In this document: one piece after another, positions 63,801 to 64,000 of the stretch
Position numbering within the stretch: the first letter of the stretch is position 1
Layout: every line of letters begins with the position of its first letter
Assembly (NCBI RefSeq): GCF_900110085.1
Contig: NZ_FOCK01000001.1
Coordinates: 620,001 to 684,000 of the forward strand
Direction: 5' to 3'
Length of the DNA stretch: 64,000 nt
From: Prevotella sp. ne3005
Lineage (GTDB): Bacteria; Bacteroidota; Bacteroidia; Bacteroidales; Bacteroidaceae
The notes under the pieces: model-generated
What the model was told of the DNA's origin: nothing
The model's input: the letters and a program-made list of their open reading frames with translations, nothing else
Database searches by the model: none
Position numbers and translations under genes: made by a program

Positions 63801-64000
63801 GGATGACTATAGTAATGCATGCGGATTCCCTCGTGAATATCAGGACCTGCAGATTGGCAAGCTCATCGGAACGCCTGTAGCAGGTACAGCTTCCAGCGTA
63901 TGGTGGGAGACACTCGTCAACGGTATCACCTTCGGTATCCCACAGGTGGGGCGTATTGATATGCGTGGCGACTATGGCGAGAACACCCTCTTGAAGCCTG
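60889..64000 (+). CDS. Tricorn-like S41 protease with beta-propeller, C terminus outside window
   Basis: Starts with MKKLLITIACVATSLTTMAQ (signal peptide) and remains open to the window end (1037 codons). PD40/WD40-like propeller blades repeat (AISPDGKTIVFSYKGDLFTVP; YPVWSPDGSKIAFASAREG; SISFSPDGRSIAYASERGG; FQPQYSPDGKEIAYFEDRG). A low-complexity Lys/Ser/Ala linker follows (KKSEKSEASAKSGKNEK). Then a core domain (YDHVWRQVKDKFYRTDIHGVDW), a PDZ-like region (GDIIERIDGITIKKGEDYF) and the S41 catalytic part with VIVDERHNGGG and candidate nucleophile Ser in DDYSNACGFPREY. Likely an exported peptidase acting on oligopeptides; its last residues are missing. Confidence 0.9.
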   Translation, partial: MKKLLITIACVATSLTTMAQQKPLWLRYSAISPDGKTIVFSYKGDLFTVPTTGGVARQLTTNPAYDAYPVWSPDGSKIAFASAREGSLDVYVVGQYGGEPTRLTTNSGSELPLAFKDNDHVLFSTNAMPSAQSNIFASAKFPQIYEVGLHGGRPRMFSAIAMAALSINQQTGDLLYQDMKGSEDAFRKHHQSPICRDIWLLSKGAYTKLTDFGGEDRNPVWKADGSGFYYLSEKDGTSNIYCRSVDGKQEQQITRHQKNPVRYLTAANDGTLCYSYDGEIYTVRAGSEPQHVAVTIVSDRADRDLIRQVRTTGATEISVSPKNKEIAFVLHGDVYVTSTEYKTTKRITDTPEQERSISFSPDGRSIAYASERGGCWNIYQTTIKNKDEKQFTYATDLKEEQLTNQNKTSFQPQYSPDGKEIAYFEDRGTIRIINLASKQIRTVMDGKFVFSYSDGDIDFAWSPDSKWLLASYIGDGGYHHTDIALLDASGKEKPFNLTNSAYNDDNGKWVIDGKAMLFRSDREGYKNHGGHGVERDYFLMFFDIDAYERFLMTKEEKALLDEANNPKKSEKSEASAKSGKNEKATKAPASVPVLSLDLENCRKRVVRVTANSSSLGDAVMTAKGDTLYYQAAFEGGYDLWKHDLLEGKTEIVLKDIGRGYLDTDEKMKELYQIGKGGIKKIDLAKGKPSNIDFEATFNYRPYKERENLYDHVWRQVKDKFYRTDIHGVDWEEYREIYAKFLPYINNEYDFGEMLCELLGELNASHTGARYRPSAPSQTAELGAFFDENYEGDGLKIAEIVYGGPLSIRKTGIKAGDIIERIDGITIKKGEDYFPLLEGKANRPVRLTVGGKEITVKPITKSKLSDLLYDRWVERNRQMVDSLSGGRVAYVHIASMNGDCFRKLYNELLNEDNRNRDAVIVDERHNGGGYLHDDLCHLLSGRQHSHFLAHGKYLGVEPSAQWIGPSCVLICEDDYSNACGFPREYQDLQIGKLIGTPVAGTASSVWWETLVNGITFGIPQVGRIDMRGDYGENTLLKP

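Overview
The window looks like chromosome of a Bacteroidota bacterium, most likely a Prevotellaceae relative. The evidence is the promoter style (TAnnTTTG -7 boxes, often followed by CA), almost no Shine-Dalgarno sequences, a TonB-dependent receptor paired with a DUF4249 lipoprotein, an OstA-like protein, the parA-parB-DUF5683-mltD-spoT cluster, and two secreted proteins ending in the Prevotella-type tail (WYDLQGRRI...KPTKAGIYI). Nearly everything is core chromosome. I see no insertion sequence, prophage, CRISPR array or rRNA operon.

Layout. 1-7065: TonB receptor end, DUF4249 lipoprotein, lipocalin-like lipoprotein and asd, then a CPA2-type antiporter, lolD and cvfB. 7066-7759: a repeat-rich gap without genes. 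7760-17711: M24 peptidase; a minus-strand run tRNA-Val, purB, rluB, asnS and a barrel protein; paaK plus an ACT protein; a TPR lipoprotein; a second identical tRNA-Val. 17712-25472: minus operon guaB, two SurA-type isomerases, OstA-like protein, mutL. 25595-32122: clpP-clpX-recQ, trigger factor, lptB. 32210-33726: mlaE-mlaF. 33848-39739: a partner-switching signalling island (TPR phosphatase, RsbW-like kinase, STAS protein, histidine-free HATPase protein, second TPR phosphatase). 39740-40415: a gap with nested palindromes. 40416-48187: two large secreted repeat proteins. 48228-53404: minus operon surE, lpxB, purine permease, Tsx-like channel, uracil permease. 53525-64000: parA, parB, DUF5683, mltD, spoT, pectinesterase and a tricorn-like S41 protease cut by the window end.

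How the genes work together. Much of the window serves the cell envelope: lipoprotein export (LolD), OMP chaperones (two PpiC proteins), LPS synthesis and transport (LpxB, LptB, OstA-like), phospholipid transport (MlaEF) and wall remodelling (MltD). A second theme is nucleotide economy: purB, guaB, surE, two nucleobase permeases with an outer-membrane channel, and the (p)ppGpp enzyme.

The best candidate for an undescribed system is 33848-39739. It has every part of an Rsb-type switch except a sigma factor. Both phosphatases are fused to periplasmic TPR sensors, and the extra HATPase protein has no histidine before its C-terminal strand, so it cannot be an ordinary histidine kinase. Other leads are a repeated module shared by the two secreted proteins, a 52-bp palindrome nested inside a 35-bp inverted repeat, mirror-image divergent promoters, and an antiporter lacking the usual paired aspartates.
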